A stretch of DNA of 64,000 nt from the NCBI GenBank assembly GCA_934254815.1, contig CAKQME010000012.1:10244-74243 (forward strand), written 5' to 3'. Below, piece by piece: positions 1-9,628 of the stretch. Both the position numbers and the translations under genes were made by a program. The notes below the pieces were generated by a model. It had not been told where the DNA came from and made no database searches. It was given only the letters and a program-made list of their open reading frames with translations. Source of the stretch: an uncultured Clostridia bacterium. Its GTDB lineage: Bacteria; Bacillota; Clostridia; Christensenellales; Borkfalkiaceae. Position 1 is the first letter of the stretch, and every line of letters starts with the position of its first letter.

Positions 1-1133
1 CCCATCATATAGTCGAGTATGGCGATAAGTCTGTACGGTTCTTTGGCGTTTACCGAAACGCAATAACCGCCCCAGTAATATTGATCGCCTACGGGCGAGC
101 CTACATACTGTCCGTCGTCGCTCGACGGGAAAGGAATAAACGTAGCTTCTTTCTTGTATTCGGTAGCCATAGTCGCTATCATATTAGTAAGAGTATAGTT
201 ACAAGTGGTGATATACGCGCCTATTTTACCCGCCTTGAAATTGTCGGCGGTGGCGCTTTCGGTTACGCCGCCGAAGTTAGGATAAATATAGCCCTGACTC
301 GTTCCGTCGTTAAGCCATTCGATATAATCGTCGTATTTTTCGGTATAAGCCGAAAGAGTATAAGTTCCGTCGGAATTTTTGGTATAACTCGGCGAAATTC
401 CGAATGCGGAAAGGAAATCTTCGGTAAAATCGAAGTTTTCGTTAAGACCCAAGCCGAAAGTTCCGTCGGTATAACCGCCTTTGTTTTCGGTATGGAAATA
501 TTTAAGCATATCGGTAAATTCGGTTATGGTTACGGGATAATAGTCCGCGCTCTTGCCGTTTGCCGTAGCCCAATCGCTCATCCAGTCTTTTCTGACTATC
601 AGAACGTGGTTGGATATACCCGTCATCTGCGGAGCAAAATAATTTTTACCGCCAACCGTAGCATTGTCAATATGCTCGGCGGAAAAAAGCGTTTTAAGGT
701 TGGATTTACCGCCCGCGCCCGTAGCCTTGCCGTCCGATTCAAGTTTATCGAGATAATTATTGAACGGGACTATATAGCCCTTTTCCGCCCACAGCGGGAA
801 AGACGCCCCGTCGGGGATAGCGAACAAAACGTCGGGTACTTTTTTGTTGGAGTTTACGATAGTCGATAAACGCGACTCCCATTCCGAAGAATAATTGAGT
901 TTTATACTCACGTTGAATTTATCTTCTATCGCCTTAATTACTTTGTCTTTTTCGTTAGTCGTGAAAACAGGTTGCGAACCGTAAAAAGTATAAGTTATTT
1001 TTTCGTTCGACCAAGTATAGTCCTCAACGTAGCCTGATCCGCCGCCTCCGCCGTTCGAGTTTCCGCACCCCGCGACAGTCGCCGCAATAAGCGTGAGCGC
1101 AAGTAGCGCGGCAGTTAGTTTTAATTTTTTCAT
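1..1133 (-). CDS. ABC transporter solute-binding lipoprotein (LplA-like), partial
   Basis: Extracellular sugar or oligosaccharide binding protein that should deliver its ligand to the two permeases encoded just upstream in the same operon. Reading the minus strand from the ATG at 1133, the product begins MKKLKLTAALLALTLIA and has a lipobox (VAGC), then a Gly/Ser linker, so it is exported and lipid-anchored. The mature part opens with a YTFYGSQPVF-type strand, as in family 1 solute-binding proteins paired with LplB/LplC permeases. About 377 residues are visible. The family usually has 500-560, so the C-terminus lies beyond the window edge. A GGAGG sits 7-11 bases before the ATG. No ATPase gene is visible in the operon; such importers commonly share an MsmK-type ATPase coded elsewhere (family knowledge). 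The substrate is inferred only from the neighbouring hydrolases. Confidence 0.85.
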   Translation of the reverse strand, partial: MKKLKLTAALLALTLIAATVAGCGNSNGGGGGSGYVEDYTWSNEKITYTFYGSQPVFTTNEKDKVIKAIEDKFNVSIKLNYSSEWESRLSTIVNSNKKVPDVLFAIPDGASFPLWAEKGYIVPFNNYLDKLESDGKATGAGGKSNLKTLFSAEHIDNATVGGKNYFAPQMTGISNHVLIVRKDWMSDWATANGKSADYYPVTITEFTDMLKYFHTENKGGYTDGTFGLGLNENFDFTEDFLSAFGISPSYTKNSDGTYTLSAYTEKYDDYIEWLNDGTSQGYIYPNFGGVTESATADNFKAGKIGAYITTCNYTLTNMIATMATEYKKEATFIPFPSSDDGQYVGSPVGDQYYWGGYCVSVNAKEPYRLIAILDYMM

Positions 1134-1155
1134 TTTAGTTTCCTCCGATATTTTT

Positions 1156-2073
1156 TTATTCTTTAACCGATCCCACGTTAAGACCCTTTTCAAAATATTT
1201 TTGAATAAAAGGATAAACGAGCATTATCGGCAAAGTTACTACCATAGTCGTGGCTCTTTCAAAAGCCTTTTGATAACCCGCGATATTCAAATCGCCGAAA
1301 ATATCCATTGAAGTTATAGACGACATAGACGATTCCTGAATAGTCATAACGAGATTCTGAAGCGGCAAAAGATAATTTTTATCCTGAATATACATATCGC
1401 CCAGGTACCAGTTATTCCATTTATCTATCGCGGCGAGCATACCTATCGTTACGAGTACGGGTTTGCACATAGGCGCAAGAACTTTAAAAAGCACCTGAAT
1501 CACATTTGCCCCGTCGAGTTGCGCCGCCTCCTCCATAGAATCGGGAATACCGCGCAAAAACGTTTTTACGAGTAAAATATGATAACAGTCTACGCAGCCT
1601 ACCACTATAAACACCAGTACGTTATCCACGAAACCGAGGTTGACGAGCAACAAATATGTAGGCACGGCTCCACCCGAAAACAGCATAGGTATCATAAGCA
1701 AAATAACCATAGCTTTAGTTCCGCCGACGCCTTTTTTTGCGATTGCGTAGCCGCCGATAAGCGACGATACCAACCTCAACGCAACGTAACACACCACATA
1801 AAAAACGGTAACGCCGAACGAACGCCAAAAGCCGATTCCTCCGAGCAAAGCCTTATACCCGACGAAAGTTATATCTTTCGGAAATATCATAGAACGGTTG
1901 GCGTTATACGCCACGTCTGACGAAAGAGAAATAGATATAACGTTCATAAACGGTATAATTACGCTTAAAGCCAATAAACCGAGAATTATTACGAATACAT
2001 AGTCGGCAAAGAGCCATTTTTGTTTGAGTTGTTTGTTTGCGCGGAGCTTTATTCCTACACCCTTCGTACTCAT
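1156..2073 (-). CDS. Carbohydrate ABC transporter permease, LplC/YtcP type
   Basis: Inner-membrane permease of the MalG/LplC class, 305 residues, with six predicted membrane segments. The cytoplasmic EAA loop is clear near residues 185-205 (MEEAAQLDGANVIQVLFKVL), the site that docks the ATPase. The C-terminus ends in the YFEKGLNVGSVK signature typical of LplC/YtcP permeases. The start ATG overlaps the stop of the preceding permease gene (TAATG), so the two are probably translationally coupled. It pairs with the 2073-3032 permease and the lipoprotein at the window start to form one importer. The sugar cannot be told from the sequence. Confidence 0.9.
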   Translation of the reverse strand: MSTKGVGIKLRANKQLKQKWLFADYVFVIILGLLALSVIIPFMNVISISLSSDVAYNANRSMIFPKDITFVGYKALLGGIGFWRSFGVTVFYVVCYVALRLVSSLIGGYAIAKKGVGGTKAMVILLMIPMLFSGGAVPTYLLLVNLGFVDNVLVFIVVGCVDCYHILLVKTFLRGIPDSMEEAAQLDGANVIQVLFKVLAPMCKPVLVTIGMLAAIDKWNNWYLGDMYIQDKNYLLPLQNLVMTIQESSMSSITSMDIFGDLNIAGYQKAFERATTMVVTLPIMLVYPFIQKYFEKGLNVGSVKE

Positions 2074-3032
2074 TAAAAAATACCCTCCCCCGAAATTTTA
2101 TCCGCAATGAAATTTGTAGCCATAACGAGGAAAAACCCTATTACGGACTTGAAAAATCCGAGCGCGGAAGCAACGCCGTAATCTCCGCTGCTTTTTAAAC
2201 CCGTTCTGTAAATATAACTGTCGATAATATCGCCGTACTCGTATACCGACGGACTGTACGTCTGCCGGATCTGCCCGAAATTGCCGTTAAGAACTTTCGC
2301 AAGTTGCAAAATAAGTTGCAGCACGACCGTAGGCACGAGTACGGGCATAGTTACATACCACATTACCTCCCAACGATTCGCGCCGTCGATTTTAGCGGCT
2401 TCATAAGCCGAAACATCTGCCGAAGCAATAGCCGCAAGGTATAATATCGAGGCGAACCCCACGTTTTGCCACACGTCGCTGAATATCAAAAACACAAGAT
2501 ACCAAACGGGATCGCTCATAAAACCTACGGGCTTTCCTCCGAGTTTTACGATTATCGCGTTTACGAGTCCCGTTTCGCCGCCGGAGGCGAGTATGCTCGA
2601 AAATACTCCGCCGAGTATAACCCAACTTAAAAAGTGCGGAAGATACAAAATGGTTTGCACACTCTTCTTATACCACTCGACTTTTATTTCGTTAAACACG
2701 AGCGCGAGGAAAATCGGCGCGGGAAAACAAAACAACAACCTTAGCCCCGACTGCAAAAGCGTATTCCTTATAGTTTTCCAGATATAATATTCCGAAAACA
2801 GCTCTTTGAAATTATAATACCAGGGATTGCTCCACGGACTTTTGAATATGCCGTCGAAAGCGTTATAATCTTTAAACGCTACCGCCATACCCGCGAGCGG
2901 CAGATAGTTAAAGATAAACAACACCCAGAATACGGATAAAAATAAAATATAAACGGGATAATTTCTCTTTAAATCTCTACCCGCCCTGCGAGCGAGCGTA
3001 AGTTTATTACCTTTTAAATCCGTCTTTTTCAT
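2073..3032 (-). CDS. Carbohydrate ABC transporter permease, LplB type
   Basis: Second permease of the importer, 319 residues, MalF/LplB class. A positively charged N-terminus is followed by a membrane helix (YPVYILFLSVFWVLFIF), the family motif YLPLAGMAVAFKDY, an EAA loop near residues 210-230 (YEAAKIDGANRWEVMWYVT), and the conserved end YGVASALGFFKSVIGF that marks the LplB branch. The gene follows the DUF4832 lipoprotein by 11 bases and overlaps the next permease by one base, so it is part of one long minus-strand transcript. The ribosome site is AGGAGG. Confidence 0.9.
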   Translation of the reverse strand: MKKTDLKGNKLTLARRAGRDLKRNYPVYILFLSVFWVLFIFNYLPLAGMAVAFKDYNAFDGIFKSPWSNPWYYNFKELFSEYYIWKTIRNTLLQSGLRLLFCFPAPIFLALVFNEIKVEWYKKSVQTILYLPHFLSWVILGGVFSSILASGGETGLVNAIIVKLGGKPVGFMSDPVWYLVFLIFSDVWQNVGFASILYLAAIASADVSAYEAAKIDGANRWEVMWYVTMPVLVPTVVLQLILQLAKVLNGNFGQIRQTYSPSVYEYGDIIDSYIYRTGLKSSGDYGVASALGFFKSVIGFFLVMATNFIADKISGEGIF

Positions 3033-3043
3033 CTTAATTCCTC

Positions 3044-4741
3044 CTATACGACGAACGTCGCCAGACGGTAAATTTTATCGTAACCGTCCTGCAACGGCAA
3101 ATTTAAACAGGGTTCGCCGTTTTCGTCCGCTACCGCAACGCAAACGTAATACTTACCCGCCGCGAGATTATCGGGCAAAGAAACTTCTACAAAACATTCC
3201 TCGGATTGCGCCGCGAGCGCCTCTTCGTAATCATCCGCGACGGGCAAAGACGAAACGTCGAAATCCGACATACCCGACGCGACCTTTTCCATATCCGCGT
3301 CGAGTATTATTATCATAGGCTTCCCTCCGACATAACATGGCGCGGCGCCGACGTTTTTCACCGCCAACTTTACTTTAAAGGTTTTACCAGGAATAAAATT
3401 TCCGAAAGCTGCTGACGTAAAATTTATTCTATAACCGAGCTGACGAGTAATAGTATCCGTCCAAACGTTATCTTTAAGCGAATAAGGATCTGTTATAAGT
3501 CGCATATAACTTGCGTGATTACGCCAAAGCGCACGAAGCAACAAATCGTTTTGAGGTTCTTGTTCGGGCGCGGGTTCTATCGCGGTAATTTTCCCGTTAT
3601 AATAATAATTATCGAGAAATCTTCCCACATAGTTGTCTTTATCCGCGCCGCTGTCGCGCTGAGTTACGAGAAACGAGTCGTCAGTACAACCGAAACCGTA
3701 TTCAAGACTTTTTTGAAAAACCGCGTCGTCTTTTTCGGCTATATCGTCGTTCATAAGCACGAGATATTCGTTACCGAAAACCTCGTGTAAAAGTTCGGTC
3801 GCTTTCATTCGACTTTCGGAATTGATAAACTTACCCGTCTCGGTCGCTCGTCTGTTATGCCCCTCGCCCCAAGTGCCGAGCGAACCTATCTCCACAAACT
3901 CTATATTTTCGCCGTATCTGTCGCGCAGAGCGATCATCATATTCTTATAGGCGGCTAAAAAAGCGTCGTCGCCGTAATCGGGACACCAAGTCATTCTCGC
4001 CTGCGACGAAAATTTTTCAATATCTTCCGAATAGCCGACCGTCGATTTTGCCGACAGGGTTTTCGCGTCCTCGGCATTCCCGTACCAAACTGTTCCCTCG
4101 TCGCAAAAACTGCTCCACATTCTCTCGCGAGCAAGAATTTCGGCTTCATCGTCGGTATAAACGGGATTGCCGTCGGAATCGGTTTGCGCGAGATATCTGT
4201 TTTTCATCTTTCCGAAATCGCTTTCATCCGAAATTATCGGGTTGTATTCGAGTCCGTTCGCGCCGTTTTTATCTCTTACCCAAAGCGGCGTACACTGACC
4301 CCAACCGTCGTTTGCGGTTATCCGGAACGCAAGTTTTTTACCCTGCTCCACCCATTTATCCGCAACGTCGTCTATAAAACCCCAGTAAAAAGAATTCTCG
4401 TCGAAAGTATAATCGTTCGGCAAAGTTACTCCGAGCGGTTTTAAAACTACGTTATAAAACAATTCGTCGGGTTGTATAAAGTTCCAGCCGAAACGAAAAT
4501 AAACCGTTTCGCAAGGAAAATCGTTTAAATAATCGTTATCTTTAAGTAACGCGCCGTAAGAATTTATCTGATTGGAATAATAACAAAAATTCCAACCCAT
4601 CTGCGGATTAGTTATAAGTTCTCCGCTATCGACAAGCGTTATTTCGTGCACGTACTCGGTCTTTTTTGCGCAAGCCGCGCCTGACCCCGTAGCAACGAAG
4701 CACGCGAGCGCGACTGCCGCGACCTTGGTTATATTTTTCAT
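3044..4741 (-). CDS. Lipoprotein with DUF4832-like TIM-barrel domain
   Basis: Exported protein of about 565 residues. The ATG at 4741 was chosen because it overlaps the preceding stop (ATGA), has an AGAGGG ribosome site and starts a proper signal peptide (MKNITKVAAVALACF...). An upstream in-frame start would place charged residues before the signal. A Cys in GAACAKK may be the lipid site, although the lipobox is not perfect. The N-terminal motif NPQMGWNFCYY and the later GSLGTWGEGHN resemble the DUF4874/DUF4832 pair, which is thought to form a glycosidase-like barrel (family knowledge; activity unproven). The Glu in WGEGH is a candidate catalytic residue. A C-terminal immunoglobulin-like module (about 455-565) ends the protein. 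Its place between glycoside hydrolases and the sugar importer suggests a role in breaking down or binding the same glycan. Confidence 0.7.
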   Translation of the reverse strand: MKNITKVAAVALACFVATGSGAACAKKTEYVHEITLVDSGELITNPQMGWNFCYYSNQINSYGALLKDNDYLNDFPCETVYFRFGWNFIQPDELFYNVVLKPLGVTLPNDYTFDENSFYWGFIDDVADKWVEQGKKLAFRITANDGWGQCTPLWVRDKNGANGLEYNPIISDESDFGKMKNRYLAQTDSDGNPVYTDDEAEILARERMWSSFCDEGTVWYGNAEDAKTLSAKSTVGYSEDIEKFSSQARMTWCPDYGDDAFLAAYKNMMIALRDRYGENIEFVEIGSLGTWGEGHNRRATETGKFINSESRMKATELLHEVFGNEYLVLMNDDIAEKDDAVFQKSLEYGFGCTDDSFLVTQRDSGADKDNYVGRFLDNYYYNGKITAIEPAPEQEPQNDLLLRALWRNHASYMRLITDPYSLKDNVWTDTITRQLGYRINFTSAAFGNFIPGKTFKVKLAVKNVGAAPCYVGGKPMIIILDADMEKVASGMSDFDVSSLPVADDYEEALAAQSEECFVEVSLPDNLAAGKYYVCVAVADENGEPCLNLPLQDGYDKIYRLATFVV

Positions 4742-7083
4742 CTTTTCGCCCTCTTTTTTACTATTACTGCGGCAAGTCCGCATATTAAAACTGCGTACAA
4801 AACGCCGTTTGCGTCGCCTTTACAGCCGCCCTTTTTATCCGCGGCAAACTCGCGCGTATTTATATCGCCGCTTATTTCAAGCGATACGAACGACCACCCG
4901 TTAAGTCCTTGCAAACTTTCCGTTGTTTTTTCATGCGCGGGGATATTGCCCGATAGTTGATAAGTTTCCGTATTAGCCTCGCCGTCCGCCGCATACACGA
5001 CTATGAAATCGACTATCGCTTCGTCGCAAACGGTGTTGCCGACGCAATCGAATACGAAATACAGGTCGTCGCCCTCGTCAACCGAAAAAACGTCGACGCT
5101 ATCCAGATAAAAAGTCTTTTTATCGCGGATACCGAACCATTCTCCGCTTGACGGAAACACGACTTGATCGTTTTTCATTATCCTGAAACGAACGCCGTCC
5201 GAAGTACCGTCGTTATTGAATTTTATATAGCTGTCGGGATGAACCTTTACCCTTCCCGCGCCCTTAACGTTTAATTTTATAGCCGAAGACATATCTTCGC
5301 CCGGCGTTATCGCCACGCCGTTTTCGGTATAAGCAAGTCGGGCGTCGACGTTATCCGCTGAATAATAAGTTTTGGAAACGGAGTTAAAATTAGTATCGTA
5401 TTCCGAAACTTCGCTTACCGAATTATAATCCGCGTCAACCGCCGCGCCGACTTCGTAAGCAGAATAATCTCCGCTCATATTCACATATTCTATCGCCCAA
5501 TCGCCGCGAGTTCTCTCTTCGTCGAGCGCGACGATCGTAGTTTCGCTACCGCTTCCTTCGGTTACAAATACGAAATCGTCAACCATATTTCTTCTTGTAA
5601 TCTCGCCCGTCTGCGACTGTGTGTACAGTTCCACATACGAGCCGTTTATATAGTCGATTATTTTATTTTCGTTACTGCTGAAAACGAATAGTAATTTATC
5701 TCCCGCTTTCATATCAACGCGCGGAAAATCGGTTTTCACGAGCAAACCGTCTTTATCCTGTGTAGAATTGAAATAATGCCACTTTTCATTCGTTACGGTG
5801 TAGTAGGCTTTCTTCTCGGCGGAATAATACGCCAAACCCCAGCTTATACCGTCGTTGCCTGCGGTTACGGTAGTTTCGGTGTTCCACGCCGACTTGGCAA
5901 GATAAAACTTGGATATAAAAGCCGAACAATCCTTCTTTGACGTAAAAGCGTAAGTAACGTATTTGCCGCCTACCGAATAGGTATGAAAACGAAATTCGTT
6001 GACTTTTCCGTCTTTCATATTAGTGGGGCGAGGCGATACGATAACTTCCTGTTGCAATTTCCAGCCGCCCGAACTTTTATCCCAAGGCATATCGTTTTCG
6101 TTTAATTTACCGAATTCTTTCGCGCTTTCGGCATTAAATATATCTTGAGTTTTTTCAGCCAAATCGACTTCATAAAACCTGAAATTCTTTTCGCCCTGCT
6201 CTACCAGCTTCGCGCTTTGATCGATCGAATATTCCGTTCCGGCAAAACTTAAAGATAAATTGAGTTTTACGCGTTCCTTCCTGTTTTCGTCGGTAGATAC
6301 CACAATTAAAAGCTCGTCGCCTGCCGACAAGGCATATTTCTCCGCCGTATTTAACTCCGCGACTTCGCCTGCGGCGACTGTAGTCCACAGCGATTCGCCG
6401 CCGATACCGTAATACGCGCCGTTCTTATAAAGCAACAGACAATATTTGATAACCGCCTTATTCCCCTCGTTATTTAAAACAAGTGAGTTTACAGTTACTT
6501 TACCGCTACGGGGCGCGCGAAAAGCCACCGCGGGATTATGCCCTCTGATCGGCGTAACGGTGCTGCGGTTGTTGGTCGAATAAATTATTACGGGATTTTT
6601 AAGCGCGATATATCTGTTTTCATCCAACAAAGTTAAGTTTTCGGCAGCAATTTCCTCGCCCGTTTTTATCGAATAATACTTTCCGTCGTCGCGCTTCTCA
6701 ACCTTATCGCCGTTACAAAAATATACTTTACGGGAGTTTTCGTAAACAAACGCCTCTCCGCTTTTCTCTTTATAGACCGCCGCCCCGCCGAGCGTGTCGA
6801 TATATTGCACATATTGTTCGCCGTCTATAACGGTTACGGCGTCATACAATTCCGAACCGTCGTATGTCCAGTTCCCCGAAATCCTGTAATCGGGGATATT
6901 CGTTCTTCCCGCGTATTCGTCCGCGTTTATCAACTCTTTTTTCTCAAATACCGCCACGTTTTCGATCATAGATTCGTCGGCGTTCGCAACGGTTACGGCA
7001 AACGCCGCGCTTGTTGCCGCACAAAAGAACAACGCAAACGACATCACTGCAAGCAACGCCGCTTTTATTTTAGTCTTTAACAT
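4738..7083 (-). CDS. Secreted membrane-anchored surface protein, three similar modules
   Basis: I do not recognise a named family. The 781-residue product has a signal peptide (residues 1-33, cut after an AFA-type site) and, at the very end, one membrane helix (GVLYAVLICGLAAVIV) plus a KKRAKR stop-transfer tail. It should therefore sit on the outside of the membrane. The body holds at least three related beta-rich modules, each ending in a GD-x-L-hydrophobic strand: SAGDELLIVVSTDEN near 255, KAGDKLLFVFSSNEN near 465 and DEGDDLYFVFDCVGN near 690. They look like carbohydrate-binding sandwiches, but that is inference. It overlaps the GH31 gene by 7 bases and the next gene by 4, so it is firmly in the operon. 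A role in capturing polysaccharide at the cell surface is plausible. Confidence 0.65.
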   Translation of the reverse strand: MLKTKIKAALLAVMSFALFFCAATSAAFAVTVANADESMIENVAVFEKKELINADEYAGRTNIPDYRISGNWTYDGSELYDAVTVIDGEQYVQYIDTLGGAAVYKEKSGEAFVYENSRKVYFCNGDKVEKRDDGKYYSIKTGEEIAAENLTLLDENRYIALKNPVIIYSTNNRSTVTPIRGHNPAVAFRAPRSGKVTVNSLVLNNEGNKAVIKYCLLLYKNGAYYGIGGESLWTTVAAGEVAELNTAEKYALSAGDELLIVVSTDENRKERVKLNLSLSFAGTEYSIDQSAKLVEQGEKNFRFYEVDLAEKTQDIFNAESAKEFGKLNENDMPWDKSSGGWKLQQEVIVSPRPTNMKDGKVNEFRFHTYSVGGKYVTYAFTSKKDCSAFISKFYLAKSAWNTETTVTAGNDGISWGLAYYSAEKKAYYTVTNEKWHYFNSTQDKDGLLVKTDFPRVDMKAGDKLLFVFSSNENKIIDYINGSYVELYTQSQTGEITRRNMVDDFVFVTEGSGSETTIVALDEERTRGDWAIEYVNMSGDYSAYEVGAAVDADYNSVSEVSEYDTNFNSVSKTYYSADNVDARLAYTENGVAITPGEDMSSAIKLNVKGAGRVKVHPDSYIKFNNDGTSDGVRFRIMKNDQVVFPSSGEWFGIRDKKTFYLDSVDVFSVDEGDDLYFVFDCVGNTVCDEAIVDFIVVYAADGEANTETYQLSGNIPAHEKTTESLQGLNGWSFVSLEISGDINTREFAADKKGGCKGDANGVLYAVLICGLAAVIVKKRAKR

Positions 7084-9527
7084 CTTTTTCTCCCTACGGT
7101 TATTTCGCTTAAACGCAGTTTTACCGCGTCTGCAATTCCGCTTTTATAAACGGTTGAATTAAACGACTCTATATTACGGGTTTTTTCGAGTTCGTCGTAC
7201 AACCTTTGCTTTTCATAGTTATTTCCCTCCGCCTCGGTTAATACGGTGCGAGCGAAATCCATAATCCTTTTTTCACCCGTCTTTTCGCTTTCGACCGTAA
7301 CCGCGAAATCTGTTTTGCAATCGCCAACCTCTACGGTAAGTTTTTCTCCGTAAACTATCTTCGCCGCACTCGTTATACGACCTTGTTCGACGTATGCTTT
7401 TCCGTTGGAAAAATTGCTGAACTCTATACGCATAATGCGATTATCGGGTATTACGCTCCTTTCGCCGCTTACGGAAACGACTATCTTTTGGATTATCTTA
7501 TTTTCGCTTTCTTCGCACTCGCAACTAAACCTCGTAAACGCCTCGCCGTTAGTTCCGTCCTCAAACAAAGTAAACTCGCCGTTGCCGTTAAACGCTTTTA
7601 TTCCGAGTTTAACGGGGTTATCCGTTCCGTTTCCGTCGTCGAGCGAAAAAGGAATTATAGCCCCGCTCTCCACGAATACCGGTATCGACTCTAAATTTCT
7701 CACCGCTTTTATCCATTCGCCGCCTACGCCTATATCGTACTCTAAATAAGTAAACATATCCGTCCACTTACCTTCGGGCAACCAAACGTCCACGACGGAA
7801 TATCCGTCTACGGAATGCTCTGTTATCGGAGCGACAATCATCTTACCGCCGAGTAAATATTCGTTTTTCGCCGCATAAGCCTCTCGGTTTTTCCATCTGT
7901 AATATAGCGGCTCGACAGGAACTAATCCTTCTCTGTTGTTTAAGTATGACAAACTGTACCAGAAAGGTATCATAGAATGTCGCAATCTTAAAAAATCTTC
8001 GGCAATTCTACCCTTTCCGTTCTTATATTCCCACGGTTCTTTGGTCATAACGTTCATATTAGTGCAGTGCAATCTGTTTATCGGACTGAAAACACCGAAC
8101 TGCACGAATCTCAGATACAATTCGTCGTCTTTAACGCCTTCGTTATGCCCTCCGATATCGTGACTCCACCAACCGTAGCCGACGTTTGCCGCCGTCGCCG
8201 TAAAATACGGCAAATATTTTAAAGTTTCCCAGGTCATAGCGGTATCGCCCGAAAATCCGACCGGATATCTGTGCGCGCCCACGCCGAAATACCTTGACAA
8301 TATAAGCCCTCGCTTACCGCCTTTAATACTATTTAAAAAGTGATAATGGTTAAGCGACCAAAGCGGATCCAACCCTTCTACTCGCGATTTTTTCCCTTGT
8401 TGCCAATCTATCCACCAAAAACCGACTCCGTCCTTTTCATAAGGTTCGAGCAAAACGTCAAAGTTCATCGCCACATATTTCGGATCGGTAAAATCGAAAG
8501 CAATCGCCTGCTTGCCGCTTGCGTCCCACCCGACGTATTCCGCCGCATCCCTATATTGCTTTTCCCAAAATCTCACACCTTGGTGCGGATGTAAATTCAA
8601 AGTAACTTTATAGCCGCCGCTCGTTAGTATGCGCAAAAACTTTTTATAATCGGGGAAATAGTCCGGGTTGAACGTATAACCCGTCCAACCTATTTTATCG
8701 GCGTTACCTCTATCTGAAACGCCGACTATTTTTTCGTCGAGCAACTGACTTTCCGTAATCGAAAACTTTTGCGCAATTTCAGCCTTATTTGAGTAATGCC
8801 AATCCGTATCAAGCGCGGTAACGGTAAGCGGAATCTTTCTTTTTTCAAATTCCCCTATCATATTCAGATATTCTCTATCCGAATACGCGTGATATCTGCT
8901 CCACCAATTTCCGAATGCGTAACGCGGCAACACGGGTACGTCGCCACAAATTTTATACGCCGCTTTAACCGCTCCTCTGTAATCGTCGCCATAAGCAAAA
9001 ACGTACTCGTCGCTGCCACTCGCCTTACCCGATTTTATCAATCCGTCGTCACCGAGTTCAAGCGAATCGGAATCATCGTAAACAGCCACGCCGCTCAAAG
9101 AGCAAAAGCCGTTGCATAGTTCGACTTTTTCACCCGGTTTCATATCCGAACCGTAGATCGAATAAGTCAGAGTATCGCCGTTACAACCGTCGAGAGATCT
9201 ATAAGTGCCTTTCAAATTCTCCGCGTTGCTCACGGGTATAAACCCGTTGCCAACGTTTATAACGCAATCTTCGCGTTTCCCCGCAATTTGCAATACGCAA
9301 AAATCTGTAGTAATAGTCAACCGTCCGTCGTCTTTACTTACGGTATATTTTTGCGTTTCGAAATTTCTGTACCATACCGCTTGCGTGGCGCAATCGCGGA
9401 ATTTACCGTTTTTACTCTTTTCTATGCGGAATAACCTGTCTTGCAACACCGTTATTCGGTAATCTTCCCACCTTATTATGTTTTCCTGTCTTGCTTTCGG
9501 ACAAGTCCTTATTATGTATTCATTCAT
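7077..9527 (-). CDS. Glycoside hydrolase family 31 (alpha-glucosidase/alpha-xylosidase-like)
   Basis: Retaining alpha-glycosidase of 816 residues without a signal peptide, so it probably acts in the cytoplasm on imported oligosaccharides. GH31 landmarks are present: an N-terminal beta-sandwich, FGNWWSRYHAYSD near 205-217, the nucleophile region WWIDWQQG (Asp about 374), acid/base Asp about 428 in GFSGDTAMTWE, and WSHDIGGH near 454. The nucleophile motif differs from the classic WxDMNE, a variation known in some GH31 branches, so the sugar preference (glucose, xylose or galactose) cannot be fixed by eye. It overlaps the following surface-protein gene by 7 bases. A 101-base gap precedes it. Confidence 0.88.
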   Translation of the reverse strand: MNEYIIRTCPKARQENIIRWEDYRITVLQDRLFRIEKSKNGKFRDCATQAVWYRNFETQKYTVSKDDGRLTITTDFCVLQIAGKREDCVINVGNGFIPVSNAENLKGTYRSLDGCNGDTLTYSIYGSDMKPGEKVELCNGFCSLSGVAVYDDSDSLELGDDGLIKSGKASGSDEYVFAYGDDYRGAVKAAYKICGDVPVLPRYAFGNWWSRYHAYSDREYLNMIGEFEKRKIPLTVTALDTDWHYSNKAEIAQKFSITESQLLDEKIVGVSDRGNADKIGWTGYTFNPDYFPDYKKFLRILTSGGYKVTLNLHPHQGVRFWEKQYRDAAEYVGWDASGKQAIAFDFTDPKYVAMNFDVLLEPYEKDGVGFWWIDWQQGKKSRVEGLDPLWSLNHYHFLNSIKGGKRGLILSRYFGVGAHRYPVGFSGDTAMTWETLKYLPYFTATAANVGYGWWSHDIGGHNEGVKDDELYLRFVQFGVFSPINRLHCTNMNVMTKEPWEYKNGKGRIAEDFLRLRHSMIPFWYSLSYLNNREGLVPVEPLYYRWKNREAYAAKNEYLLGGKMIVAPITEHSVDGYSVVDVWLPEGKWTDMFTYLEYDIGVGGEWIKAVRNLESIPVFVESGAIIPFSLDDGNGTDNPVKLGIKAFNGNGEFTLFEDGTNGEAFTRFSCECEESENKIIQKIVVSVSGERSVIPDNRIMRIEFSNFSNGKAYVEQGRITSAAKIVYGEKLTVEVGDCKTDFAVTVESEKTGEKRIMDFARTVLTEAEGNNYEKQRLYDELEKTRNIESFNSTVYKSGIADAVKLRLSEITVGRKRC

Positions 9528-9628
9528 TTTTTCTCGACTAAATTATATCACCGTATCAAACTTAAAAATCAAAGATTTATGTTTCTTTATCATAAATTTT
9601 ACGATTTTTGGCTCTTTACGTTTAATTT
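9528..9628 (-). promoter_or_regulatory. Possible internal promoter before GH31 gene
   Basis: This 101-base AT-rich gap is the only real spacer inside the operon. On the minus strand it shows a TATAAT at 9542-9547, about 15 bases before the GH31 start, but only a weak TTGATT about 19 bases further upstream. It also holds a hairpin with arms AAAAATC/GATTTTT and ATTTATG/CATAAAT. It may be a secondary promoter or an mRNA-processing or partial termination site; the sequence does not decide. Confidence 0.3.

Noticed and set aside
81..869. 262-residue plus-strand frame at the window start
   Set aside because: Antisense to the solute-binding lipoprotein; no ribosome site or recognisable domain.
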